DNA of 64,000 nt from Solirubrobacter sp963837485 (GTDB lineage: Bacteria > Actinomycetota > Thermoleophilia > Solirubrobacterales > Solirubrobacteraceae). The stretch is from the NCBI GenBank assembly GCA_963837485.1, contig CAWINP010000008.1, positions 372,001-436,000 on the forward strand. Reading direction: 5' to 3'. The position numbers and the translations under genes were made by a program. Under the pieces are notes generated by a model that saw nothing but the letters and a program-made list of their open reading frames with translations, searched no databases and was not told the origin of the DNA. Positions 23,939-32,458 of the stretch are shown here, piece after piece (the stretch's first letter is position 1; each line of letters begins with the position of its first letter).

Positions 23939-25486
23939 TCAGACGGGCATGACACCGTGCCGGCGCCATGGACGCTCTATTTTCTTGTGTTCTGACAGCT
24001 CGAGCGCCCGGATGATCGTCGGCCGCGTCTCGCGCGGGTCGATCACGTCGTCGATCATCCCGTTGCGCGCGGCCACGTAGACGTCGATCAGCCCCTGGTA
24101 GGCGGCCACCAGCTCGGCGCGCTTGGCCGCCGGGTCGTCGGCCTCCTCGACCTGGCGGCGCATCACGATCTCCACCGCGCCCTCGGCGCCCATGACCGAG
24201 ATCTCCGCGCTCGGCCAGGCGACGATCAGGTCGGGCTCGTACGCGCGCCCGTTCATCACGTAGTAGCCCGCGCCGTAGGCCTTGCGCAGGATCACGGTGA
24301 TCTTCGGGACCGTGGCCGAGGCGACGGCGTGCAGCATCTTGGCGCCGTGGCGGATGATCCCGGCCGCCTCGACCTTCGTCCCGACCATGAAGCCGGGCAC
24401 GTCGACGAGGAACACGAGCGGGATCCCGAACGCGTCGCACAGCGTCACGAAGCGCGCCGCCTTGTCGGCCGAGTCGTTGTCGAGGATGCCGCCGAGCTGG
24501 CGTGGCTGGGACGCGACGATGCCGACCGGGCGCCCGCCCATGCGCGCGAAGCAGGTGATGATCGTGCGCGCCCACTTCGGCTTGAGATCCAGCCACTCGC
24601 CGTCGTCGGCGATCAGCCTGATCACGTCGTACATGTCGTACGGCTTGCGGTTGGACTCGGGGAGGACGTCGAGCAGCGCGTCCTCCATCCGGTCCACCGG
24701 GTCCGACACCGGGCGGCGCGGCGGCTCCTGTTGGCAGTGCGACGGGAAGTACGACAGGTACTCCTTGATCCGCGCGATGCACTCCTCGTCGTCGGCCACC
24801 TCGAGGTCGCCGACGCCCGACTTGCGGCAGTGGATCCGCGCGCCGCCCAGCTCCTCCTGGGTGACGTCCTCGCCGATCGCCGCGCGCACCAGGTGCGGCC
24901 CGGCCAGCGCCATCGACCCGCGCCCGCTGACCATCGGGACGAAGTCGGCGAGGCCCGGGATGTACGCGGTGCCGGCCGCGCAGGGGCCCATCAGCGCCGC
25001 GACCTGAGGCACCACGCCGCTCATCACGACCTCCTCGCGGAACAGATGGCCCGTGCCCGCGAACAGCGAGCCGACCGCCTCCTGGATCCGCGCGCCCGCC
25101 GAGTCGAGCAGCCAGACCATCGGGATCCGCTGGGTCAGCGCCAGCTCGCGCAGCCGCGCGACCTTGATCTCGCCGGTCATCCCCATCGAGCCGGCCATCA
25201 CGGTGAAGTCGTACGCCGCGACCGCGACCATCCGCCCGTCGACGCGCCCGTAGCCGGTGATCACGCCGTCGGCCGGCGCGTCGCGGCCCTCCATCGCGCG
25301 CTGGGAGAAGTGCGGCTGCGCGTGGATGCCGAGCTCGGTGAACGTGCCGGCGTCGATCAGCAGTGCGATCCGCTCGCGCGCGGTCAGCTTGCCCGCATCG
25401 TGCTGGCGCGCGATCTTCTCCTCGCCGCCGCCCGCCCAAGCGCGCACGCGGCGTTCGGCGAGGTCGTCGGCAAGTGGTCTGAGCAT
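23939..25486 (-). CDS. acyl-CoA carboxylase beta subunit (carboxyltransferase)
   Basis: A 515-residue carboxyltransferase of the propionyl-/methylcrotonyl-CoA carboxylase type. It has the N-terminal KLTARERIALLIDAGTFTE segment, GARIQEAVGSL, GPCAAGTAYIPGLADF in the N-half, and FLVDVPGFMVG with KAYGAGYYVM in the C-half. It moves carboxyl from biotin to an acyl-CoA and needs a biotin carboxylase and carrier; a lone carrier is encoded at 39047-39259 but no biotin carboxylase is in the window. ATG at 25486 shares one base with the upstream stop (TGATG). Confidence 0.92.
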   Translation of the reverse strand: MLRPLADDLAERRVRAWAGGGEEKIARQHDAGKLTARERIALLIDAGTFTELGIHAQPHFSQRAMEGRDAPADGVITGYGRVDGRMVAVAAYDFTVMAGSMGMTGEIKVARLRELALTQRIPMVWLLDSAGARIQEAVGSLFAGTGHLFREEVVMSGVVPQVAALMGPCAAGTAYIPGLADFVPMVSGRGSMALAGPHLVRAAIGEDVTQEELGGARIHCRKSGVGDLEVADDEECIARIKEYLSYFPSHCQQEPPRRPVSDPVDRMEDALLDVLPESNRKPYDMYDVIRLIADDGEWLDLKPKWARTIITCFARMGGRPVGIVASQPRQLGGILDNDSADKAARFVTLCDAFGIPLVFLVDVPGFMVGTKVEAAGIIRHGAKMLHAVASATVPKITVILRKAYGAGYYVMNGRAYEPDLIVAWPSAEISVMGAEGAVEIVMRRQVEEADDPAAKRAELVAAYQGLIDVYVAARNGMIDDVIDPRETRPTIIRALELSEHKKIERPWRRHGVMPV

Positions 25487-26388
25487 CACAGGCGCGCGTC
25501 GGCGAGACGGAGGGCGGCGTCGACGTCGGCAGCCTCGGAAGGCAGCTCGATCGCACTGGCTTGCCACTCGATGCCCAGCCGCTCCAGCGCGGGCTCCAGC
25601 GGCTCGGGCGCGCCGAGGATGACACAGAACTTCGCGCCGCCGAGGCGGTAGACCTCGCCTTCGCCGACCAGCGCGTCCTCGAGCCGGCCGGCGACGCGCG
25701 CGAGCAGCTCGTCTCCGGCCTCGTGGCCGTGGATGTCGTTGAACGCGCGCAGGCCCAGCAGGTCGACGACGGCGAACGTCGCCGGCCGCCCCTCCTCGAT
25801 CACCACCGCCAGGTCGGCCATCAGCGCGCGCCGGTTGCCGACCCGCGTGAGCGAGTCGTGCGTGGCCGCGAAGTGCAGCTCGGCCGCCGCGGCGGCGACC
25901 TGCCGGTTCGCGCGCCGGAGCTCGATCTCGGCCATCATCGCCCCGGCGAGGTCCTCGAGCACGCCGTGGTCGCGGCCCGTCCACTCGCGCGGCGTGTGGT
26001 CGATCGCGCACAGGGCGCCGAGCCGGACGCCGTCGCCGGTGACCAGAGGCATCCCGAGATAGGCGATGATCCCGAAGTCCTGGATCGCGGGGTTGTCGTG
26101 CACACGCGGGTGCGAGCGCGCGTCGACGACCTCCAGCGGCGCCCCGGTGTCGACCACGTGGCGGCAGAACGAGTGCGACAGCGGCGTCTCGCGCAGCTCG
26201 CCGACCCCGACCGTGCTCTTGAGCACCTGCCGCTCCGGCGTGACGATCGTGAACAGGGCGACCGGCACGTGCAGCACCTCGGCGACCAGGCGCGTGAAGC
26301 GGTCGAACCCCGCCTCGCGCGGCGAGTCCAGCAGCCCGCTCTCGGCAAGCGCGGCCAGGCGCGCCGGGTCGCCGATCTCGTCGGTCAT
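25486..26388 (-). CDS. GAF domain protein with degenerate GGDEF domain
   Basis: A 300-residue protein: a GAF domain at residues about 25-155, then a GGDEF-like domain from about 172. The catalytic motif reads GGAKF (250-254) instead of GG[DE]EF, and the metal-binding D-x-D-x-F-K segment reads DLLGLRAFND, so the second aspartate and lysine are lost. It cannot be an ordinary diguanylate cyclase; it may bind nucleotide or regulate the active cyclase encoded downstream in the operon. ATGA and TGATG overlaps tie it to the arginase-like and carboxylase genes. Confidence 0.88.
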   Translation of the reverse strand: MTDEIGDPARLAALAESGLLDSPREAGFDRFTRLVAEVLHVPVALFTIVTPERQVLKSTVGVGELRETPLSHSFCRHVVDTGAPLEVVDARSHPRVHDNPAIQDFGIIAYLGMPLVTGDGVRLGALCAIDHTPREWTGRDHGVLEDLAGAMMAEIELRRANRQVAAAAAELHFAATHDSLTRVGNRRALMADLAVVIEEGRPATFAVVDLLGLRAFNDIHGHEAGDELLARVAGRLEDALVGEGEVYRLGGAKFCVILGAPEPLEPALERLGIEWQASAIELPSEAADVDAALRLADARL

Positions 26389-27173
26389 CCCAACAGGGGC
26401 CCGAGGATGCTCGCGATCAGCGCGACGCGACGCGCCCGCTCCTCGTCGTCCTCGGGCGCCTCGAACGCGGTGATCTCGAGGCCGACGACCGTGCTCGCGC
26501 GCGTCACCTCTCCGAACAGTGTGCGCAGTCCGGTGTCGCTGAGCCCGTGCGGGACCGGGAACTGCGCCGGCAGGATGTCGGGGTCGAGCACGTCGAGATC
26601 CAGGTGGATGTAGACCTCCTGGTCGCGCAGCGCGTCGGCGACCTCCGACGGGCGCGCGATCGGCACGCCGGCCGTCTCGACCAGCACCCGCTCGCCGGGG
26701 TCGAGGTCGCGCACACCGCACATCAGCACGCGCCCGGGCTCGATCGACGGCTCGAAGCCCGCGTCCCAGCGCCCGCACGCCGCCGACAGGCACATGCCGC
26801 CGAGGAAGCCGCTCGGCGTCGTGTCGGGCGTATTGAAGTCGCCGTGCGCGTCCAGCCACAGCACGCGGGCCAGCGGCCGGTGGCGGATCAGCGCGTGAAA
26901 GGTCGTCATGCAGATCGAGCAGTCCGAGGAGGTCAGCACCGGGAAGCGGCCGGCCGCGAGCATGTCGTCGACCTGGCCGCCGGCCTCGAGCAGGCAGCCG
27001 CGCGAGTCGCGCACGTCGTCGTCCCAGTTCGCGATCCGGGCCTCGCCGCGCGTGCCGACCAGCCGCGCGTCCGGATCGAGCGCGACGCCGAGCGCCTCGG
27101 CGCCGAGCGCTCCTCCGTGCGTGCGGTCAGAGGTGCGGCAGCGCAGGACGGTGACGCTCAGCGGCCGGTCCAC
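26385..27173 (-). CDS. arginase/agmatinase family protein with altered metal site
   Basis: A 262-residue ureohydrolase-fold protein. The WLDAHGDFN motif (D108, H110, D112) and HLDLDVLDP (D192, D194) supply most of the dinuclear manganese site. The first ligand motif, usually GGDHS, reads SSDCS at 82-86, so the histidine is a cysteine. Arginase, formimidoylglutamase or agmatinase activity is therefore uncertain. GTG at 27173 is chosen (16-base overlap with the enoyl-CoA hydratase); CTG at 27161 is an alternative with a CTGA overlap. Its place between acyl-CoA genes hints at amino-acid-derived acyl substrates. Confidence 0.8.
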   Translation of the reverse strand: MDRPLSVTVLRCRTSDRTHGGALGAEALGVALDPDARLVGTRGEARIANWDDDVRDSRGCLLEAGGQVDDMLAAGRFPVLTSSDCSICMTTFHALIRHRPLARVLWLDAHGDFNTPDTTPSGFLGGMCLSAACGRWDAGFEPSIEPGRVLMCGVRDLDPGERVLVETAGVPIARPSEVADALRDQEVYIHLDLDVLDPDILPAQFPVPHGLSDTGLRTLFGEVTRASTVVGLEITAFEAPEDDEERARRVALIASILGPLLG

Positions 27174-27940
27174 TCCGGCTCCCGCTTCTCGAAGAACGCC
27201 TGCACGCCCTCCTTGATGTCGTCGGTGGAGAACGCGAGCGCGAGCTGCGCGTGCAGGTACTCCAGCGCGTCGGCGAGCGGCATGTCGAGCTGGCGGAACA
27301 TCGCGTCCTTGCCCATCCGCATCAGCAGCGGCGACTTGGCAGCGAGCTTGGCGGCCCAGTCGGCCACGGCCGCGTCGAACGCCTCCGGCGCGACGACCTT
27401 GTTGACGATGCCCAGCCGCTCGGCCTCGTGCGCGGAGATCTGCTCGCCCAGCAGCAGCAGCTCGTTGGCCTTCTTGCGCGGCACGTTGCGGAAGATCAGC
27501 GCCATGATCATGAACGGGAAGACGCCGACGTTGATCTCCGGCGTCCCGAAGCGCGCGGTGTCTTTGGCGATGATCAGGTCGCAGGCCAGCGCGACGCCGA
27601 GCGAGCCGGCCAGCACGTGCCCGTTGGCGGCGCACAGCGACGGCTTGCCGAGCTCGCCGATCAGCTTGAACAGGCGCACGAAGCGATCGGTGGCGAAGTA
27701 CTTGTGGATCAGCGGCGCTTCCGAGGCGAACTGACCGAGGTCGCCGCCGGCCGAGAAGACCTTCTCGTGCGTGGAGGTGAGCACGACGCAGCGCACCGCG
27801 TCGTCGGTCCTCGCCTGCTCGAAGGCGGCGATCAGCTCGTCGAGCGCCTCGTCGGAGAGCGCGTTGCGGGCCTCAGGGCGATCGAGCGCGACCGTCGCGA
27901 CCCCGTCCTGGACGAAATACCGAAGCGTCTGAAACGCCAT
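27158..27940 (-). CDS. enoyl-CoA hydratase/isomerase family protein
   Basis: A 260-residue crotonase. The oxyanion-hole motifs are FSAGGDLGQF and ANGHVLAGSLGVALACDL, and FGTPEINVGVFP carries the second catalytic glutamate. The position equivalent to the first catalytic glutamate (usually G-G-G-C/L-E-L) is AGSLGVAL, so hydratase activity could be altered. It is the first gene of the eight-gene minus-strand operon; a TAGGCT hexamer lies ten bases before its ATG. Confidence 0.87.
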   Translation of the reverse strand: MAFQTLRYFVQDGVATVALDRPEARNALSDEALDELIAAFEQARTDDAVRCVVLTSTHEKVFSAGGDLGQFASEAPLIHKYFATDRFVRLFKLIGELGKPSLCAANGHVLAGSLGVALACDLIIAKDTARFGTPEINVGVFPFMIMALIFRNVPRKKANELLLLGEQISAHEAERLGIVNKVVAPEAFDAAVADWAAKLAAKSPLLMRMGKDAMFRQLDMPLADALEYLHAQLALAFSTDDIKEGVQAFFEKREPEWTGR

Positions 27941-27950
27941 TCGGCTGCGG

Positions 27951-27956
27951 AGCCTA
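27951..27956 (-). promoter_or_regulatory. -10-like TAGGCT before the acyl-CoA operon
   Basis: TAGGCT on the minus strand ends ten bases before the ATG at 27940, in a 40-base spacer shared with the divergent M14-like gene. The same hexamer precedes four other start codons here. Confidence 0.35.
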
Positions 27957-27980
27957 GCCGTCCGGCCGATCACCGGGCAG

Positions 27981-30932
27981 ATGAAGTATCTGACGGGCTG
28001 CTTCGTCGTGCTGTGCTTCGCGTTGGCGTGTGCGCCGGCGGCCCAGGCCACGCACGGCTATGACGTGTTCCGCCCCTGGGACGCCGCTCCGGGCCCGTGC
28101 CCGGGCACCTGCTCGGGCGCCGAGAGCGGCGGCTCGCCGGTCACGCTGAAGGCGTGGTTCGACGCGCAGGCCGCGGCACACCCGGGCCTCGTGCAGCGCG
28201 TCGCCTACGGGAGCTCGTTTGTGGCCTACCGGGTGGGCACCGGCGCGCCGGCCATGTACGTCGCCGGACAGCACGGGCGCGACTGGCTCGGCGTCGAGGT
28301 CGTACGGCGCCTGTTCGCCGAGGCGATCGCGCACCCGGTGAGCGGGACCGCGATGTGGTTCGTCCCGGTGGTGGACCCCGACGCCTACGACGCGAGCTTC
28401 GCGTCCAAGCAGGCGCGGCTGGACCAGGGCGTCGACCTCGATCGCAACTGGCCGGAGACGTTCCATCGCGACGACGAGGGGTCCGGCCCCGACCGTGGCT
28501 CGGGCCCCGCGTCCGAGCCCGCGGTGGCCGCGCTGGACTCCCTGCTGCGCGACGTGGACCCGGCGTACCTGATCGACTACCAGGCCGGCGGCGGGCGCAT
28601 CCTCTATCCGGAGGCCTGGCAGATCGCCACGCCGGCGACCGACGCGCCCGCGTTCGAGGCGCTGGCCGGCGATGACGACCACCCGGCGATCGCCGGCTAC
28701 GACCCCGACGTCGCGGGCGAGGTGGCGACCGCCAACGGCACGCTGATCGACCACGCCTACGCGCGCTATGGGACGCAAGGGTTTGTCGTCGCGCTGGCCG
28801 ACGGCTCCGGCCCGGGCGTCGGCGGCACCGTCAACGGCTCCGACTCGCGCGACCCCGCCGGCCCGATCTTCCAGGACTCCGAGACCGACATCCAGGCCGA
28901 GTTCGCCAAAGGCCTGGACTTCGCGCTCGACCTCGCGCGCTCGGCGCCGGACCCCAGCCGCCCCGGCTCGCACCTCGGCAACCACGCGCCGGACTTCGTC
29001 GCACACGAGTTCCCGTTCTCCTACGGCGACCCGCAGCTCGTCGAGGTCAATGCGCGCCGCGCGCTCGGCGCCGTCACCGTGCACTGGAAGGCCGGCGGCG
29101 TCGAGCGGACCGCGACGACCGCCGAGGTCTCCGGCGAGCGCTACGGCGCGCCGGGCGCGGTCTACCACCGGCTGCGCGGCACCGTCACCGGCTTCTCGGC
29201 CGGCGACAGCGTCGAGGTCTGGTTCGAAGGCGGCGGGCAGCGCTCGGCCTCGTTCACCTTCACGGCCGCACAGAGCCGCGCCGGCGACGTGCTCGTACTG
29301 GCCGCCGAGGACTACACCGGCACGCATCCGGGCGCTCCGCACGCGGGGCCGGAGTATCTCAGCGCCTACACGGACGCGCTGTCGGCGCTCGGGCGCACCT
29401 ACTCGGTCTACGACATCGACGCGCACGGGCGGGCCGCGCCGGACGCGCTCGGCATCCTCTCGCACTTCCGCGCCGTGCTCTGGTACACGGGCGACGACGT
29501 GTTCACCCGCGACGCGGCGCAGCCGGGCAATCAGGGCACGACTCGCCAGTTCGGCCTGACGATCCTCGCCGCGCGTGACTACCTCAACGCCGGCGGCAAG
29601 CTGCTGGTCGCGGGCAGCACGGCGCTCCAGGGCGCCTGGCGCCAGCTCGCCTACAACCCGCTCGCCGACACGCCGTACTGCCAGTTCAACAACCTCCACG
29701 GCCTGCCCGCGCACGACCATCCGACCGGCCAGACCGCGAACTGCGTCCCCGCCTCCGACGACTTCCTGCAGTACTACCTCGGCGCGCGGCAGATGGTCGA
29801 GGCGGGCTCCTCGCCGCCGTTCGACGCCTTCGCGGTCGACGGCGACGTGGAGGAGTTCATCGTCGGCGACGATGCGCAGGCGGCGCTGCAGTTCGGCCGC
29901 GCGGACCGCTTCGTCCCGACGTCCGGCACGCATTACGCGTACGCGGCCTCGACCGACGAGGGCTACGCGCGGCTGACGCGCACGCTCGACCTGACCGGCG
30001 GCGCGTCGCCGCACCTGCGCTTCCGGCTCGGGTTCGACACCGAGCCCGGCTTCGACCACGTGTTCGCCGAGGCGCACGAGGCCGGCCAGAACGACTGGAC
30101 GACGCTCGCCGACCTCGACGGCCACACGAGCACCGACGCCGGCGAGTGGTGCGACCCCGACTGGGAGACGCTGCACCCGTTCCTGGACCACTTCATCTCG
30201 GCGGCCGGCTGCGCGCGGACCGGCGCGACCGGCACGTGGAACGCGGCGACCGGCAACTCCGGCGGGATGCAGGAGTGGGATGTCGACCTCTCCCCATGGG
30301 CCGGCAAGCAGGTCGAGGTCTCGATCGCCTACGCGCAGGACTACGGCACCGGCGGCCTCGGCGTGTACGTCGACGACGCCGCCGGCGAGGACTTCGAGCA
30401 CGGGCTCGGCGCCTGGAGCGCCGACGGGTTCCAGGTGCGCACGCGCGTCGTCGACGCGCCCGGGGTCGCGACCGAGGACACGCTGCTGTGGGGCTTCGGG
30501 CTCGAGGACGTGCGCGGTTCCGCCGCGCGGGCGAAGCTGCTCGGGGAGGCGCTGGCGAAGCTCGCGCCGGCCGCCGGGGAGCCGCCGCCGGTGCCGCCAC
30601 CGCCTCCGGTCTCCCCGCCGCCGGCCCCGGACCGCGCGCGGTTCGTGAGCCGCGACCGCCTGCGGGTCGACTCGAAGGGGCGCGTGCGCGTGCAGGTGAC
30701 GTGCGCGGCCGACTGCGCCGGAGCCGTCCGCCTCGCGCGCGAGCGCCACCGTTCCGTGCGGATCCTCGCGCGAACGCCGTACCGGCTCGCCGGCGGCCAC
30801 GGCACGACGCTCCGCCTCCAGCTGAGCCGCAGCGCCCGTCGCTCCCTCGCCCGCTCGCGGCGGCTGGACGCAACCCTGCGGCTGAGCAGCAACGGCCGCG
30901 AGGTGGCGAAGAGGACGGTGCACCTGAGGTAG
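27981..30932 (+). CDS. secreted M14 carboxypeptidase-like protein with degenerate zinc site
   Basis: A 983-residue exported protein: signal peptide (residues 1-23), an M14-like catalytic fold (about 50-330), beta-rich domains, a Pro-rich linker near residue 870 and a basic C-terminal domain. The conserved arginine is in VDLDRNWP, but the zinc site is broken: HxxE reads H98-G-R-D101, and the third ligand histidine aligns with Q201 in IDYQAGGG. It may bind rather than cleave peptides or glycopeptides. Residues about 420-560 resemble a glutamine-amidotransferase-like or immune-inhibitor-type region only weakly. It is divergent from the acyl-CoA operon, 40 bases apart. Confidence 0.72.
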   Translation: MKYLTGCFVVLCFALACAPAAQATHGYDVFRPWDAAPGPCPGTCSGAESGGSPVTLKAWFDAQAAAHPGLVQRVAYGSSFVAYRVGTGAPAMYVAGQHGRDWLGVEVVRRLFAEAIAHPVSGTAMWFVPVVDPDAYDASFASKQARLDQGVDLDRNWPETFHRDDEGSGPDRGSGPASEPAVAALDSLLRDVDPAYLIDYQAGGGRILYPEAWQIATPATDAPAFEALAGDDDHPAIAGYDPDVAGEVATANGTLIDHAYARYGTQGFVVALADGSGPGVGGTVNGSDSRDPAGPIFQDSETDIQAEFAKGLDFALDLARSAPDPSRPGSHLGNHAPDFVAHEFPFSYGDPQLVEVNARRALGAVTVHWKAGGVERTATTAEVSGERYGAPGAVYHRLRGTVTGFSAGDSVEVWFEGGGQRSASFTFTAAQSRAGDVLVLAAEDYTGTHPGAPHAGPEYLSAYTDALSALGRTYSVYDIDAHGRAAPDALGILSHFRAVLWYTGDDVFTRDAAQPGNQGTTRQFGLTILAARDYLNAGGKLLVAGSTALQGAWRQLAYNPLADTPYCQFNNLHGLPAHDHPTGQTANCVPASDDFLQYYLGARQMVEAGSSPPFDAFAVDGDVEEFIVGDDAQAALQFGRADRFVPTSGTHYAYAASTDEGYARLTRTLDLTGGASPHLRFRLGFDTEPGFDHVFAEAHEAGQNDWTTLADLDGHTSTDAGEWCDPDWETLHPFLDHFISAAGCARTGATGTWNAATGNSGGMQEWDVDLSPWAGKQVEVSIAYAQDYGTGGLGVYVDDAAGEDFEHGLGAWSADGFQVRTRVVDAPGVATEDTLLWGFGLEDVRGSAARAKLLGEALAKLAPAAGEPPPVPPPPPVSPPPAPDRARFVSRDRLRVDSKGRVRVQVTCAADCAGAVRLARERHRSVRILARTPYRLAGGHGTTLRLQLSRSARRSLARSRRLDATLRLSSNGREVAKRTVHLR

Positions 30933-30935
30933 GGT
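30930..30935 (+). promoter_or_regulatory. -10-like TAGGGT overlapping the upstream stop codon
   Basis: TAGGGT begins with the TAG stop of the M14-like gene and ends seven bases before the ATG at 30943, fitting a leaderless promoter for the acyl-CoA dehydrogenase gene. Confidence 0.4.
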
Positions 30936-30942
30936 CGGCGGC

Positions 30943-32127
30943 ATGGCCGCAACCGACGTCCTCAAGCCCGATCACGCGGCTCGTCGCCGCCACTTCATCT
31001 TCACGGAGGAGCACGAGGCGCTGCGCGAGTCGATCCGCACGTTCGTCGAGCGCGAGCTCGCTCCTCACGCGGAGGAGTGGGAGGAGACCACGTTCCCCGA
31101 CTCGGTCTTCCGGCGCATGGGCGAGCTCGGCTTCCTCGGGCTCTCGATGCCCGAGGCCTATGGCGGCCAGGGCGGCGACTACTACTGCAACCTCGTGCTC
31201 GCCGAGGAGATCTCGCACTCGCACTCCGGCGGCCTGGCGATGGGCATCGCGGTGCACACCGACATGGCCACGCCGCCGATCCTCGCGTTCGGCACCGAGG
31301 AGCAGAAGCAGGCCTATCTCGCGCCGTCGATCCGCGGCGAGAAGATCTCCTGCCTGGGCATCACCGAGCCGGACGCGGGCTCAGACGTCGCCGGCATCCG
31401 CACGCACGCGGTGCGCGACGGCGACGAGTGGGTGATCAACGGCTCCAAGACCTACATCACCAACGGCCACCGGGCCGACTTCATCGTGCTCGTCACGAAG
31501 ACCGATCCCGAGGCCGGCTACGACGGGTTCACGCTGTTCATCGTCGATATGGACCTGCCCGGCGTCGTGCGCGAGAAGAAGCTCGAGAAGCTCGGGATGC
31601 ACGCATCCGACACGGCGCTCCTGGCCTTCCAGGACGTGCGCGTCCCGGCGGAGGCCGTGCTCGGCCAGATCGGCAAGGGCTTCTACCACATCATGTGGGA
31701 GCTCCAGGGCGAGCGGCTGATCGGCGCCGCCGGCTGCGTCGCGGGGGCCCAGGCGGCGTTCGACCGCACGCTCGCCTATGCGCTCGAGCGCAAGGCGTTC
31801 GGGCGCCAGATCGGCCACTTCCAGACGATCCGCCACAAGTTCGCGGCGATGGCGACGAAGATCGAGGCCTCGCGCCAGCTCGTCTACACGACCGCCTGGC
31901 GCTTCGCCAACGGCGAGTACCCGGTGCGCGAGATCTCGATGGCCAAGCTGCACGCCGCCCAGATGTGCTGCGAGGTCGCCGACGAGTGCCTGCAGATCCA
32001 CGGCGGCGCCGGCTACATGCGCGAGTACGGCATCGAGCGCGCGTGGCGCGACCTGCGCCTGAACCGGATCGGCGCGGGCACCGACGAGATCATGCTCGAC
32101 GTCATCGGACGCTCGTACGGGCTGTAG
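30943..32127 (+). CDS. acyl-CoA dehydrogenase
   Basis: A 394-residue FAD acyl-CoA dehydrogenase. The signature ITEPDAGSDVAG and a second signature QIHGGAGYMREYGIER are intact. The position of the medium-chain catalytic glutamate reads IGAGTDE, while a glutamate is present in ELQGERLIGA, as in isovaleryl-/long-chain-type dehydrogenases that place the base on helix G. A branched or longer substrate is therefore more likely than a short straight chain. It stands alone and ends before an 18-base tandem repeat. Confidence 0.92.
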   Translation: MAATDVLKPDHAARRRHFIFTEEHEALRESIRTFVERELAPHAEEWEETTFPDSVFRRMGELGFLGLSMPEAYGGQGGDYYCNLVLAEEISHSHSGGLAMGIAVHTDMATPPILAFGTEEQKQAYLAPSIRGEKISCLGITEPDAGSDVAGIRTHAVRDGDEWVINGSKTYITNGHRADFIVLVTKTDPEAGYDGFTLFIVDMDLPGVVREKKLEKLGMHASDTALLAFQDVRVPAEAVLGQIGKGFYHIMWELQGERLIGAAGCVAGAQAAFDRTLAYALERKAFGRQIGHFQTIRHKFAAMATKIEASRQLVYTTAWRFANGEYPVREISMAKLHAAQMCCEVADECLQIHGGAGYMREYGIERAWRDLRLNRIGAGTDEIMLDVIGRSYGL

Positions 32128-32193
32128 CGGCTCGCCGGCCCGCGCGGCCTCGCCGCCCCGCGCGGCCTCGCCGCCCCACGCGGCCTCGCCGCG
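32128..32193. repeat. 18-bp tandem repeat, about 3.6 copies
   Basis: Units of CGGCCTCGCCGCCCCGCG follow the acyl-CoA dehydrogenase stop directly, the first being one base shorter with two changes and the last breaking up after 13 bases. No reading frame is evident; probably slippage-derived. Confidence 0.7.
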
Positions 32194-32206
32194 CCTCGCC
32201 GGGGTT

Positions 32207-32433
32207 GGCGAACGTCAACGGCGGCAAGTGAGGGAGGCGGGGTCCGGTCGGAGTCGATCATCCGCGGGCCGCCGCTCAGCTAATCCTGCCTAAACTAAGT
32301 CGGCCATAGCACGTATAACTCGACGCGGACAGGAACCCTGTCAATCGATCACGGCCGACCGTGATCGATTGCGCGTCCTGGGTGATCGTTTCTGGGGACC
32401 GCGCTTCCTCACCTGCCGCCGTTGACTTTCGCC
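32207..32433. repeat. long palindromic element C between convergent genes
   Basis: Arms near 32207-32240 and 32400-32433 share GGCGAA, GTCAACGGCGGCA and GTGAGG in order with few differences. Inside are a perfect 13-bp hairpin (32342-32354 with 32359-32371, loop CCGA) and a GACAGG/CCTGTC hairpin just before it. The right arm repeats TGATCGTTTCTGGG from palindrome B. With the tandem repeat it accounts for most of the 325-base gene-free stretch 32128-32452. Confidence 0.7.
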
Positions 32434-32435
32434 AC

Positions 32436-32458
32436 GCCTGACCTCGCGTGAGTCAGGC
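32436..32458 (-). terminator. 7-bp hairpin at the MFS stop codon
   Basis: GCCTGAC (32436-32442) pairs with GTCAGGC (32452-32458), and the minus-strand stop codon lies in the stem. No U-tract follows. Confidence 0.35.

Noticed and set aside
27954..30965. A 1003-residue open frame antisense to the M14-like gene
   Set aside because: Composition is typical of a GC-rich shadow (Arg/Gly/Val/Glu mixtures, no domain), while the plus strand has a signal peptide and a recognisable fold.
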